NCBI GenBank assembly: GCA_016875095.1
Contig: VGSG01000016.1
Coordinates: 1 to 54,242 of the forward strand
Reading direction: 5' to 3'
DNA: 54,242 bases
Origin: Deltaproteobacteria bacterium
GTDB lineage: Bacteria > Desulfobacterota > Desulfomonilia > Desulfomonilales > Desulfomonilaceae
Position 1 is the first letter of the stretch. Each line of letters opens with the position of its first letter. Positions 27,103-36,133 of the stretch are shown one piece after another. A model generated the notes under the pieces. It made no database searches. It had not been told where the DNA came from and saw only the letters and a list, made by a program, of their open reading frames with translations. Both the position numbers and the translations under genes were made by a program.

Positions 27103-28632
27103 TTGCTTGCACGGGTGCATTCCGGAGCGCTGGTTGGGATAGACGCCTATCCGGTAGAGGTGGAGATAGACGTCTATCCGGGCATGCCTTCCATTACGGT
27201 GGTTGGTTTGCCCGACAGCGCGGTAAAGGAGAGCACGGCTCGGGTAAAGTCCGCGATCATTAACAGCGGGTACCCCTTCCCTGCGCGGCGCATCACCATA
27301 AATCTGGCGCCGGCCGGACTCAAGAAGGAAGGCGCGGGGTTTGATCTACCCATTGCCTTGGGGACACTGGCTGCGCTGGACCTTCTCCCTGCCGAGAAAC
27401 TCGAAGATTACCTGGTCGTGGGCGAAGTCTCCCTTGACGGCGCGGTGAAATGGGTGCGCGGCGCTCTCTCTCTGGCTATCAGCGCCCGTCAGCAGGGATT
27501 CAAGGGCCTGATACTTCCCGAGATGAACGCTAGGGAAGCCGCGGTAGTTGAGGGCATTGACGTATTCGGAGTCTCCAGCCTTCTGACCGCGACCGGCTTT
27601 ATCATGGGTCGGGTCCCGCTCCAACCTCGGCGACTCTCCTCCGAGGAACAGCCGCCCGACGCGGGCGCGTACCCCATCGATTTCAAAGAAGTGAGAGGCC
27701 AGGAATACGCGAAACGAGCGGTGGAAGTCGCCGCGGCAGGCGGGCACAATGTCCTGATGATCGGTCCCCCGGGCTCAGGAAAGACCATGATATCTCAACG
27801 AATTCCCACCATTCTGCCCGAACCGGTCTTCGAAGAATCCATCGAAACCACCCGGATCTACTCTGCCGCGGGCCTGCTCGGACGAAATGGGGCAGTCATG
27901 ACGGTCCGACCGTTTCGCTCGCCGCATCACACGGTCTCTGACGCCGGGCTGATCGGCGGAGGAATCATACCCCGGCCCGGCGAGGTGTCGCTTGCCCATA
28001 ACGGCGTGCTTTTTCTGGACGAGTTCCCAGAATTCAAAAAGAACGTCCTTGAGGTCCTCCGCCAGCCCATGGAGGACGGTGTTGTCACCATCTCTCGCTC
28101 GCAAATGTCGGTGACCTTTCCCGCCCGGTTCATGCTGGTTGCCGCGATGAACCCCTGCCCATGCGGATACCGAGGTGACCCCAAGCATGAGTGCAAATGC
28201 GGCGCCCTCGCTGTGCAACGCTATTGGAGCAAGATTTCCGGCCCGCTCTTGGACCGGATCGATATTCATGTGGAAGTTCCTGCCGTGAATTGGAAAGACG
28301 TCACCGGCAAGACCGAAGGTGAACCTTCCGCGCCTGTGCAAGAGCGTGTAAACAGGGCTCGCCGAATCCAGCTCGAACGTTTCCGGAACGCGGGGATCTA
28401 CTCCAATGCCCAGATGGGGGCCAGACACCTCAAACGCTTCTGCCCCCTCGGCCAAGAATCGCTGGCTGTGCTCGAGAAAGCAATGGACGTGCTCGGCCTC
28501 TCAGCGCGGGCGTACCATAGGGTGCTCAAAATAGCCCGAACCATCGCGGATCTGGAAGGCTCGGAAAACGTCTTGACCCCCCATGTGACCGAGGCGGTCC
28601 AGTACCGATCCCTGGACCGACGATACATGTGA
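27103..28632 (+). CDS. comM: YifB/ComM family AAA+ ATPase (Mg-chelatase-like)
   Basis: 509 residues, the full length of the YifB/ComM family. ComM is a helicase that extends branch migration during natural transformation in several bacteria. Domains: an N-terminal ChlI-type domain (VHSGALVGIDAYPVEVEID, GLPDSAVKESTARVKSAI), the AAA+ core with Walker A GPPGSGKTM, FLDEFPEF as Walker B, and a C-terminal Mg-chelatase domain with the cysteines MNPCPCGY and KCGA. The TTG start has GGAGG 7 nt before it and gives the family-typical first residues LARVHSGAL. Its stop overlaps an upstream frame of the selenoprotein-like gene. Confidence 0.92.
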   Translation: MLARVHSGALVGIDAYPVEVEIDVYPGMPSITVVGLPDSAVKESTARVKSAIINSGYPFPARRITINLAPAGLKKEGAGFDLPIALGTLAALDLLPAEKLEDYLVVGEVSLDGAVKWVRGALSLAISARQQGFKGLILPEMNAREAAVVEGIDVFGVSSLLTATGFIMGRVPLQPRRLSSEEQPPDAGAYPIDFKEVRGQEYAKRAVEVAAAGGHNVLMIGPPGSGKTMISQRIPTILPEPVFEESIETTRIYSAAGLLGRNGAVMTVRPFRSPHHTVSDAGLIGGGIIPRPGEVSLAHNGVLFLDEFPEFKKNVLEVLRQPMEDGVVTISRSQMSVTFPARFMLVAAMNPCPCGYRGDPKHECKCGALAVQRYWSKISGPLLDRIDIHVEVPAVNWKDVTGKTEGEPSAPVQERVNRARRIQLERFRNAGIYSNAQMGARHLKRFCPLGQESLAVLEKAMDVLGLSARAYHRVLKIARTIADLEGSENVLTPHVTEAVQYRSLDRRYM

Positions 28633-28736
28633 TTGCGGTTCGACGGCGAGAACGTTCGCGCGACTTTGCACATTTACTTTGCGTCTTCCGGAGAGATCGG
28701 ATCGTTACTGAGCCTCGGACACGCGAGGAGCTTTCC

Positions 28737-29837
28737 GTGACCGATCGCGTCAAAAGAAAGCTGAGCGCAAAACAGATCCTCGGCGATATTCGCTTGGGAA
28801 TGGACCCTCCCGGACTGAAGCGCAAGTATGGTCTCTCGGACAAAGCGTTTGAATCCATTTACAGGAAACTGTCGGAAGCGGGATTACTGACGGAATACGA
28901 ATTACGTCAATTGAAACCTATGCGCCGTTCGTTTGACGCTGCGCATGAAACGCCCGGTGCAACCCAGTGGCGTTGCCCGGCGTGTAATGCGCCGCAGCCG
29001 GCGGAAATGGGTGAGTGTCCCGCGTGCGGAGTCGTGGCGGCCAAGTTTGTCGCGCTCCAGGAGGAAGCGCGTCTTGCCACGGGCGCCGCGCCTCCTTCTG
29101 TTCTGGATGCTGCTCCAAGCCACGGGAAAGGCTGGACGAAGGTAGTTGTGGGCATATTGGTTTTCGCGCTTATCGGGGGAGCGATAGTCGTTTGGGCCAC
29201 TTATCGGGCAAAAGAGAAACCCCGTATTGCTCAACTGGATCTGGAAAGCGAATCTTCTCTGGAGACCTCGGGTGAAGCGGGCCACGATCGGGAGAACACG
29301 GGCGAGCTGGAAACCTCGAGCGTAGATTCCCTCGGCGATAACACAGCGGAAAGTCCAGGCGGGATCGTTTGGCCGAGTCCAAATGTCGCGGCCCGGCCGG
29401 AGCCGCTTCCTCCGATCGTCGAACCGCCCGCCCCGACGGTCGACCCGCATGCTCCGAGGGTTCAGCCTCCGCTGGAACCAAGCTCAGGTCCTCCTACGAC
29501 GCGCAAATATGTTACGGGCGTCTTGAGGCAGTTTTCGTCTAGCGACTTCAAAGAGGAAGTGGTCGAGGCTTCGAAAACCCATCCAGTGCTGTTTCAATTT
29601 TATAGCGATACGTGAATGCCATGCAGGCGGATGGCATCCGTCCTCAAGGAAGTGGCGAGAGAGACAAAAGGCCGGGCGGTTATAGGATTGGTCATGGTAT
29701 CGGACCGGGAATTGACGCGTGCCTTCGCAATTACGAGGATACCGGCGATTTTCGTGGTGCGCAACGCGGAGGTGACGGCATCGTTCTTAGGAGTGGTCCC
29801 GAAAGGGCGGATAGAACAAGCTTTGAGGGGCTCCTGA
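28737..29837 (+). CDS. Probable selenoprotein: zinc ribbon, membrane helix and thioredoxin-like domain with a UxxC site
   Basis: The frame runs 366 codons if the TGA at 29613-29615 is read as selenocysteine (residue 293). Order: a helical N-terminal module (KLSAKQILGDIRLGMDPPGL), a zinc ribbon (Cys80, 83, 94, 97), one membrane helix (133-154), a Pro/Glu-rich linker (165-255) and a thioredoxin-like domain (270-366). In that domain PVLFQFYSDT-U-MPC-RRM lines up with the WCGPC site, Sec replacing the first, attacking Cys. The frame after TGA stays in register and has the cis-Pro stretch RIPAIFVV. A SECIS-like hairpin follows the TGA. The GTG at 28737 has GAGGAG before it. The redox partner is unknown, and which side of the membrane the domain faces is unclear. 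A nonsense mutation is the alternative. Confidence 0.78.
29616..29646 (+). promoter_or_regulatory. Candidate bacterial SECIS element
   Basis: Directly after the in-frame TGA, GGCGGAT (29626-29632) pairs with ATCCGTC (29636-29642) around a GGC loop; one pair is G-U. The loop starts 17 nt after the TGA and begins with G, as expected for bacterial SECIS hairpins (the fdhF loop is about 18 nt away). A competing perfect 7-bp stem, ATGCCAT (29616-29622) with ATGGCAT (29631-29637), is also possible, flanked by ACG (29610-29612) and CGT. Which fold forms needs testing. Confidence 0.6.
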
Positions 29838-30103
29838 AGCTACCCGTGTCCATTTTCAATAACTGAAGATGAGGGGGGTGACGGACAATCAATAGGCCAT
29901 TACTTTTGGCAAATGCCCTAAATACCGCATCGGGGTCATTTGGTCTTGGTTCGGTGTGAAGATGCGCGCCTGGTTTCAAACACACCGGGGGAATTCTTCT
30001 GAGGTGAAAAGCTTTTCATAGTTCATATTGTTCAGATATTATGTGCCGGAGGCAACCCGGACGAGTGCATGGAGCAATCGGCATTGCTCAGGAGGGATCG
30101 ACC
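29838..30103. other. Gap without a supported gene
   Basis: 266 bp of lower GC content than its surroundings. I see no open frame with a ribosome site and no convincing hairpin terminator. It may contain the promoter of the following gene. Confidence 0.35.
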
Positions 30104-30853
30104 GTGGCGGGAAAGTCTGTGGAGAAGATTGCAAGAGAATCCCGGGCTGCGCGGCTCAGCGTGTGGGCTCTGATTCAGGCGGGGAAGACCGAGCGGGATG
30201 CGCTCAATGAGGCGCTGCCCATCTATGTGGATCAGGCGGGCCGACGGCGTAACACAAACCGGACCAGGACGCTTGGCCTTTGGAAGCGCGCAGGGCTTTG
30301 GCCGCCGCCGGAAGTAGGCCCGGACGGCGTTGACGATGCGGTCGCGGGTCGGGGGGAGGAGCTGTTGGTGGGTCAGCGAGAGTTGGACCCCTCGTCTTTT
30401 TCCGAACATTTTGAAAAATCTGAACCCTCACCGACGCGAATTCCTCCGGAATGGCTTGCCCATATCCGAGGACTCATCAACACCACGATCAACGCAGCCA
30501 TCCTTGATTATCATAACTTTCAGAACGATCAGATTGAAGAAATCGCCTCCAAAATCATCGACCGAAAACTCCCCCAAACCCTCAAGAACCTCCCCACGCT
30601 CGAAGCCGTCCACGCCCACGCGCTCCAACCCCCTCCCCGGCCCCCTACCATCCCGGGAACCCGAAAACACCTCATTCCCCGGGTCAAACTCCAGGGGACC
30701 TGCGATAAGGCCCTCTTCGAGTTCTTTGAAGAGGACAGACACCGGCGGGGTTACAACATCAGCCAAATGATCGATTTCATCCTCCACAACTTTTACAACA
30801 GGCCGGATCCGAGTGTCCGGAACGATATCTCGGACTTGACGGCAGAGCAGTGA
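30104..30853 (+). CDS. Unknown protein with a ribbon-helix-helix-like C-terminus
   Basis: 249 residues, family not recognised. The start GTG at 30104 has GGAGGGA before it; the frame is open upstream but has no ribosome site there. The N-terminal third is basic and helical (GKSVEKIARESRAARLSVWALIQAGKTERDAL). A Pro-rich stretch (LQPPPRPPTIPGTRKHLIP) links it to a C-terminal RVKLQGTCDKALFEFFEEDRHRRGYNISQMIDFILHNFY, which looks like the DNA-binding fold of ribbon-helix-helix proteins. This suggests a DNA-binding protein of an integrated element, but no integrase or transfer gene is nearby. Confidence 0.65.
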   Translation: MAGKSVEKIARESRAARLSVWALIQAGKTERDALNEALPIYVDQAGRRRNTNRTRTLGLWKRAGLWPPPEVGPDGVDDAVAGRGEELLVGQRELDPSSFSEHFEKSEPSPTRIPPEWLAHIRGLINTTINAAILDYHNFQNDQIEEIASKIIDRKLPQTLKNLPTLEAVHAHALQPPPRPPTIPGTRKHLIPRVKLQGTCDKALFEFFEEDRHRRGYNISQMIDFILHNFYNRPDPSVRNDISDLTAEQ

Positions 30854-30944
30854 ACGTCCCAACCGCCATGCGCCCCTTGTGGCCGGTGAATGATTAATCT
30901 AATCTAGGATCACGGCCTATGAAGGAGAAGAGGAGGCAGGCGCC

Positions 30945-31163
30945 ATGAACAGATCCGAAGTGCTCAAAGCTCTGGAGTGGGTGGACCTGGAGGCGCGGGA
31001 GGGCGATATTGACCGTCTTGCCAAGGCCAAGCTTGCGCTCGATGAGGAGCTTGCATCCAAGAGGAATACCGGTTCACGGGAGGAAGCCTATCGAATCGCG
31101 TTTGAGAGTTTTGTGAGGAAGCACGGCCGGGAGCCTCTGGAGGACATAACGGTCGATGAATAA
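30945..31163 (+). CDS. Small protein of unknown function
   Basis: 72 residues, strongly charged and mostly helical (LEWVDLEAREGDIDRLAKAKLALDEELASKRN). No known family. GAGGAGGCAGG precedes the ATG at good spacing and the composition is normal, so it looks real. It follows the RHH-like gene by 91 bp. A small DNA- or protein-binding regulator is possible but unproven. Confidence 0.6.
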   Translation: MNRSEVLKALEWVDLEAREGDIDRLAKAKLALDEELASKRNTGSREEAYRIAFESFVRKHGREPLEDITVDE

Positions 31164-31290
31164 GCGCTGGGGCGAGCAGGGATATGATGGCCCCGATGAA
31201 GCGCTTGTGACATATATCCGTGGCCGAGAATAATATTTGTTCGGCCACGAGACGGAAATTCCAAGTGGACGCAGCCGGTGAGCCCTTATT

Positions 31291-31416
31291 CGTCATTCCC
31301 GCGTAGAGCCTGCCCCTGGCTGGAACAGAGGCAGGAATCCGGAAGGTCACAAGCGGATCGTGGAAGACTTCGTATAAAACCCCCAAGGCTGGATTCCCGC
31401 TTTCTCAAGAATGACG
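31291..31416. repeat. MITE-like dispersed repeat
   Basis: 126-bp element with 8-bp perfect terminal inverted repeats, CGTCATTC (31291-31298) and GAATGACG (31409-31416), and internal motifs such as AGGAATCC and CTGGATTCCCGC. It is of the type often present in many intergenic copies in one genome. It fills part of the 380-bp gap 31164-31543, where no gene is supported. Confidence 0.7.
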
Positions 31417-31543
31417 GGGCGCAGCCGTCGCGAATCGTCCGGGGGTTTCGGCAATCGTCATATCAACTCTCCGAATCCCCTTCCCCAGGGGCTGCCTTTC
31501 CTTGTTTTCATCTATCAAGCGCCTTGCCCGGGTATGGGGTTTC

Positions 31544-32914
31544 ATGAGCCAGCGTTTCGGGAGGTTGGAGCGGATCTTCTCAAGCCTCGTTTTGGTCGGG
31601 GCTTCCGCGCTCTTGGTATCCGGTTTCTTTCTTGGCGCCTACCCCGTGACGAGAGGCTTGGCGCCTCTCGGATTCGTCCTATCAGTCCTGCTGATCGTGC
31701 CGGCTGCGCTTTTGACTGCCGCTGCCTTCCTGCTTCCCCAAGAGAAGAAGACCAATCTCGCCCTTCTGGTTGTTTCGGGGTCGCTTGGCCTGTTCCTGAT
31801 CGAAGGGGCCCTGTGGTTGACCGACCCGCGCCAATACGGCCGTAATCTGGCCGCGGCTCGCGCGCTTGGTCTCCCCTTTGATGAGCGATCACCGATCGAG
31901 GTGGTTTTCGATCTGAGGAAAGAAAGGAAGCGCGCGTATCCCTTGATCCCTGCGGCGCTCCTGAGGGATGCGGGCCGCCCGGCAGGGCTTGTCCCCTTGG
32001 CGGGGGTCGCTCATGCGACGGTGGTCTGGTGCAATGAGGGGGGAAAATACGCTGTCTTCTCCTCGGACGAGCATGGGTTTCGCAACCCGCGGGGAATGTA
32101 CGCGTCGGACCCTGTCGAAATTGTCCTTCTTGGGGACTCGCTCCTGCAAGGCGGCTGCGTGGGCGAGGATCAGGACATCAGCGCCTATCTGAGGTCTCTT
32201 TACCCGCGCACGCTCAACTTCGCCAATGCGGGCAACGGCCCGCTCAGTATGTTGGCCGGCCTCAGAGAATACGCGGCTCCACTCAGGCCAAAATATGTGC
32301 TGTGGGCGCATTATGAAGAGAACGATTTGCAAGAGCTGGAACTGGAGCGAAAAGACCCGCTCCTCGCTCGATATTTTGAATCCGCGTTCACACAGGGATT
32401 GGCCCATAGGCAACAAGAAATAAACAGCCTTCTCATGAGCTATGTGGACGAGCGGATCTTGGACCTTGACCGGGTGCTTATGGCGCAGCGCGTGGAAGTC
32501 GTGGGGAATCTCGCGCTGAACGCCCTTTGGCTCTTTCAGGTTCGCACAAGACTTGGCATCACCGCGGCGGATCTCCGAAAGCCCGAGGATGACAATTTCA
32601 CTCTCTTCAGAGAGATCCTGACTTCCGCTCGCAATGAAGCGGCTTCGTGGGGGGGCGCCTTGGCGTTTGTTTATTTGCCTTCTTGGCACGCTTTCGGCCG
32701 CCAAGGGCGCACAGACTCCGGTCGCGAACGGGTGCTCGCTCTGGTAGAAGATCTGGGAATCCCGCTCATTGACGTGAGCGCGGAATTCGCCTCTGTGAAA
32801 GATCCTCTCACCCTCTTTCCCTTTCGACTCTACAACCACTATAACCAAGAAGGATACAGGCTTGCGGCGCAGAGCATTATCCGCTTCCTCAAACAAGCTG
32901 AAGCCGGGCGGTGA
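31544..32914 (+). CDS. Membrane-anchored SGNH/GDSL-type hydrolase or acyltransferase
   Basis: 456 residues. Three N-terminal membrane helices (about 10-100) anchor a large domain outside the cytoplasm. The nucleophile block is VLLGDSLLQGGCVG; an Asn/Gly block is NAGNGPLS; and the C-terminal block NHYNQEGYRLAA probably supplies the catalytic His. Such proteins add or remove acyl groups on exopolysaccharides or cell-wall glycans. The ATG at 31544 is preceded by a GGGG site; a TTG at 31502 overlaps no domain and is less likely. No polysaccharide operon surrounds it, and the next genes are ruvB-mutL. Confidence 0.72.
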   Translation: MSQRFGRLERIFSSLVLVGASALLVSGFFLGAYPVTRGLAPLGFVLSVLLIVPAALLTAAAFLLPQEKKTNLALLVVSGSLGLFLIEGALWLTDPRQYGRNLAAARALGLPFDERSPIEVVFDLRKERKRAYPLIPAALLRDAGRPAGLVPLAGVAHATVVWCNEGGKYAVFSSDEHGFRNPRGMYASDPVEIVLLGDSLLQGGCVGEDQDISAYLRSLYPRTLNFANAGNGPLSMLAGLREYAAPLRPKYVLWAHYEENDLQELELERKDPLLARYFESAFTQGLAHRQQEINSLLMSYVDERILDLDRVLMAQRVEVVGNLALNALWLFQVRTRLGITAADLRKPEDDNFTLFREILTSARNEAASWGGALAFVYLPSWHAFGRQGRTDSGRERVLALVEDLGIPLIDVSAEFASVKDPLTLFPFRLYNHYNQEGYRLAAQSIIRFLKQAEAGR

Positions 32915-33148
32915 ATCGGCGTAGTTCTTGCCGCCGCGAAAATGCCCAAGGCGCGGTTTTCGTTCGTCCATTCCCATCGCACAGACTTGTTGAACATTTT
33001 TCGCGACCCTGTGATAAAGTGTCGCCGTCTTCGGGACGGCAACTAGGTCGCTGAGCGCCATGTTATGAGCCACTCGGAAGCGCGTTTGCAATTTTGGCCG
33101 CCGGTTTGCGTCCCGATCTGACCACTGAGAGCCTCGAGGATTCATCAG
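32915..33148. other. Gap before ruvB with a small UUCGG hairpin
   Basis: 234 bp without a supported plus-strand gene; a long minus-strand frame here is the antisense shadow of the SGNH gene. GCCGTC (33024-33029) and GACGGC (33035-33040) close a stable TTCGG loop about 110 nt before ruvB. It may be a leader structure or a Rho-type end of the upstream transcript. Confidence 0.35.
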
Positions 33149-34189
33149 ATGACAGCGGACCGTATGATCTCACCGCGACCTCTTTTGGAAGATCGGACAG
33201 CAGAGAGCGGGCTGCGGCCCAGCCGTTTGACCGAATATGTGGGCCAGAACAGGATCAAAGATAATCTCTCCATTTTCGTGCAGGCCGCTGCGGGTCGAAA
33301 CGAAGCCCTGGATCACATTCTCTTCCACGGCCCTCCCGGTCTCGGAAAGACGACTTTGGCCCACATCATAGCCCGTGAGATGGGAGTGCAGATACGATGC
33401 ACGTCAGGGCCGGTGGTTGAGAAACCGGGTGACCTGGCGGCAATCCTCACGAATTTGGAGAGCCGGGACGTGCTCTTTATCGACGAGATCCACAGACTCT
33501 CGCCCGTAGTGGAAGAGATCCTGTACCCTGCTATGGAAGATTTCAAGCTGGACATCATCATAGGGCAGGGGCCGAGCGCCCGCACGATCAAAATCGATCT
33601 CGCTGCCTTCACGCTCATCGGCGCGACCACTCGCAGCGGCCTGTTGACCAATCCCCTGCGGGATCGGTTCGGAATCGTCTTCCATCTGGAATTTTATTCG
33701 GTTGAGGAGCTCAAGCGGATCGTGGCGCGCACGGCGGCTCTGCTCAACGTGGAAATCGACGACGAGGGCGCCCTGGAGATCGCCGGACGCTCTCGCGCAA
33801 CCCCTCGAGTGGCTAATCGACTCACCCGACGGGTAAGAGATTTTGCTCAAGTCAAAGGCAGCGGACGGATTGACCTTGAAACGGCTAAAGTCGCGCTCGA
33901 CATGCTCGATGTGGACTCCTTCGGGCTGGAAAGCATGGACCGGAGATTCCTGGAGACTATTATCCACAAATTCGACGGCGGACCGGTGGGCATTGAGACG
34001 CTTGCAGCCGCAATCGGGGAGGAAAAGGACACTCTGGAAGATGTGTACGAGCCTTATCTGGTCAAGGAGGGTTTTGTGGATCGAACTCCCCGCGGACGGG
34101 TGGCAACGCGTCGCGCGTACGAGCATATGAAGGCGCTTGCCGGAACCTCCGGTCAGCAGCGACTCTTCGAGACGAGTATGTCGGACTGA
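33149..34189 (+). CDS. ruvB: Holliday junction branch-migration helicase RuvB
   Basis: 346 residues, the usual length. RuvB is a hexameric AAA+ motor that drives branch migration with RuvA. It begins with the family N-terminus ending in [21 protein letters not shown], has Walker [13 protein letters not shown], Walker [10 protein letters not shown], sensor 1 [18 protein letters not shown], and the C-terminal winged helix ([28 protein letters not shown]). ruvA and ruvC are not in the window. The 7-nt gap to mutL indicates a joint repair operon. Confidence 0.97.
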   Translation: MTADRMISPRPLLEDRTAESGLRPSRLTEYVGQNRIKDNLSIFVQAAAGRNEALDHILFHGPPGLGKTTLAHIIAREMGVQIRCTSGPVVEKPGDLAAILTNLESRDVLFIDEIHRLSPVVEEILYPAMEDFKLDIIIGQGPSARTIKIDLAAFTLIGATTRSGLLTNPLRDRFGIVFHLEFYSVEELKRIVARTAALLNVEIDDEGALEIAGRSRATPRVANRLTRRVRDFAQVKGSGRIDLETAKVALDMLDVDSFGLESMDRRFLETIIHKFDGGPVGIETLAAAIGEEKDTLEDVYEPYLVKEGFVDRTPRGRVATRRAYEHMKALAGTSGQQRLFETSMSD

Positions 34190-34196
34190 GAACCTC

Positions 34197-35969
34197 ATGG
34201 CTACCCGTATCGCCGTGCTTGACGAGAACGTCATCAATCGAATCGCGGCTGGAGAAGTGGTGGAGCGGCCGGTTTCGGTGGTGAAGGAGCTTGTGGAGAA
34301 TTCCATCGATGCGGAAGCCTCTTCCCTGGAACTCGACATCGAGAACGGCGGGAAAAAGCTGATTCGCATCCGGGACAACGGGACCGGGATGAGCCACGAT
34401 GACGCGTTTCTCGCGCTTGAGCGGCACGCCACCTCAAAGCTCCGTTCGGAAAAAGATCTGGTGGGCGTCCCTACCCTTGGATTCAGGGGAGAGGCCCTTG
34501 CGAGCATCGCGTCCGTCTCGAAGCTCAGGCTCATGACGTACGACGGAATTGAAGATTCCGGCGCGGTCATCGTGGTTGAAGGCGGGGTGTTGCGTAAGTC
34601 GGAACGGACGGGAATGGCCAGGGGAACCGTGGTGGAAGTGGCCAACCTCTTCTACAACACGCCGGTGCGCCGTAAGTTCCTCAAAGGGCCCTCTGTGGAG
34701 GCGGGGCACATTCAAGAGATGATTACGCGCTTCGCCCTCGCTCATCCTACGGTCGGCATTCACTACCGCGAAGACGGCCGGATCAAGCTGGACGCGCCGG
34801 CTGTGCGAAGCACGCTGGAGCGCGTGCACACGTTGTATAGCCGGGACGTGCGTGAAAACCTGATGCAGGTGGAGCGCTCGCTCGACGATATTCGCGTCCA
34901 CGGATTTGTGGCGCGACCGCCGTACGCGCGGTCGAATATGCGGTCGGTGCTCACCTTCGTGAACGGGCGATCGGTCCGCGATCGGTTGATCAATTCCGCG
35001 GTGAGCAAGGCTTTTGCCAACCTGATCGAACGAGGCCGCTATCCGCTGGCGACGCTCTTCCTGGAACTACCCCCGGATCAGGTGGATGTGAACGTGCATC
35101 CGCAAAAGGCGGAAGTGCGCTTTGTCAATCCGCAACTCGTGTTCAGCGTCATCGTGGACGGCGTGTACGAAGCCCTTACCGGCGCGCCGTTCACTCCGCC
35201 CCCAGGGCCCAAGGAACCGATTCTGCCCAAACCTCCCACTACACCAGTCTTACAGCACGTGAAAGACGAGCGGGAACGTGAGCAGCTCGCGCCGATAGCC
35301 ACGGCTGGAGGGCAGATATCCTCGCCAGTTCCTTCGCTGTCGCTCCCCGCGCTCGCTCCTGCTCCAATGCAAGAGCCGGAAAGCCGGTTCTCAACCCTTG
35401 GCGTTCTCGGGTCTCTGCCCGGTTCCTTTCTCATCCTGCACAGCGATGATGAGCTGATCGTCATGGATCATCACGCGGCGCACGAACGCGTGCTCTTTGA
35501 AGAGCTCAAGGCTGTGGACGACTCGGGAGTCGGTTTCGAATGCCAGGACCTGCTTATTCCACGAGTGCTGGAATATCCGCCTGTGGAAGCACGTGCGCTC
35601 GCTCAGCATCTCGAACTGCTGGAGCGCGTGGGCTTCCGCATCGAGGAATTCGGCCAGAACGACTTCGTGGTAAAGGGGGTCCCATCCTGGATCGGCGACA
35701 CGGACTTGGAGCGATTCTTCGGATCTTTGATTGACGTTATGCTCGACACCGGCCTGCGGGGCGATCCTCGTCGCTTTCGGGAAGAGTTGCTCAAGAGTAT
35801 GGCCTGCCATGCCGCGGTCAAAGGGTCAAAGACTTTGCAGCCTGAGGAGGTGCGAGCCCTGCTGAGAGATCTGGACCGCCTCGGAGCAATGGAAGTCTGC
35901 CCGCACGGCCGCCCGTTCTTGATCAAAATACCGTTTGCCGAGATAAGCAAGAAAATGGGGAGAAGATGA
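34197..35969 (+). CDS. mutL: DNA mismatch repair protein MutL (endonuclease type)
   Basis: 590 residues. The N-terminal GHKL ATPase has ELVENSIDAEASSLELDI, RIRDNGTGM and TLGFRGEALASIASV; the C-terminal dimerisation domain follows a Pro-rich linker (about 340-410). The C-terminal DHHAAHERVLFEE fits DxHA(x)2E(x)4E, and ACHAAVKG and CPHGRPF complete the metal site of the latent endonuclease. This is the MutL of bacteria without MutH. The ATG at 34197 gives the normal N-terminus MATRIAVLDENVINRIAAGEVV; the frame is open upstream into ruvB. It is coupled to ruvB. Confidence 0.96.
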   Translation: MATRIAVLDENVINRIAAGEVVERPVSVVKELVENSIDAEASSLELDIENGGKKLIRIRDNGTGMSHDDAFLALERHATSKLRSEKDLVGVPTLGFRGEALASIASVSKLRLMTYDGIEDSGAVIVVEGGVLRKSERTGMARGTVVEVANLFYNTPVRRKFLKGPSVEAGHIQEMITRFALAHPTVGIHYREDGRIKLDAPAVRSTLERVHTLYSRDVRENLMQVERSLDDIRVHGFVARPPYARSNMRSVLTFVNGRSVRDRLINSAVSKAFANLIERGRYPLATLFLELPPDQVDVNVHPQKAEVRFVNPQLVFSVIVDGVYEALTGAPFTPPPGPKEPILPKPPTTPVLQHVKDEREREQLAPIATAGGQISSPVPSLSLPALAPAPMQEPESRFSTLGVLGSLPGSFLILHSDDELIVMDHHAAHERVLFEELKAVDDSGVGFECQDLLIPRVLEYPPVEARALAQHLELLERVGFRIEEFGQNDFVVKGVPSWIGDTDLERFFGSLIDVMLDTGLRGDPRRFREELLKSMACHAAVKGSKTLQPEEVRALLRDLDRLGAMEVCPHGRPFLIKIPFAEISKKMGRR

Positions 35970-36133
35970 GATCCTTTATCTAAGGTGGGAGAGAGAAGAC
36001 CGAAGCAGCTACGAGCCACAATCATGTTGAGTCAGTTCTGAGATGGAATGGAGCAGAATCGCCTCTCAGTTCACCCAGGTGAGCCTCCTGTCGGAACAGT
36101 CCGCAAAGCCCAAGGCATCGGTGAGGGGTCAGA

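Noticed and set aside
28737-29615. Reading the gene as a truncated protein or pseudogene ending at the TGA
   Set aside because: The frame continues in register with a well-formed thioredoxin half and the TGA sits exactly at the redox cysteine with a SECIS-like hairpin, which random nonsense would not explain. It remains the alternative.
31889-33145. 418-residue open frame on the minus strand
   Set aside because: It is antisense to the SGNH protein gene, has no ribosome site and no recognisable motif; long antisense frames are common at this GC content.
33404-34645. 413-residue open frame on the minus strand
   Set aside because: It is the antisense shadow of ruvB and mutL, with serine-rich low-complexity translation.
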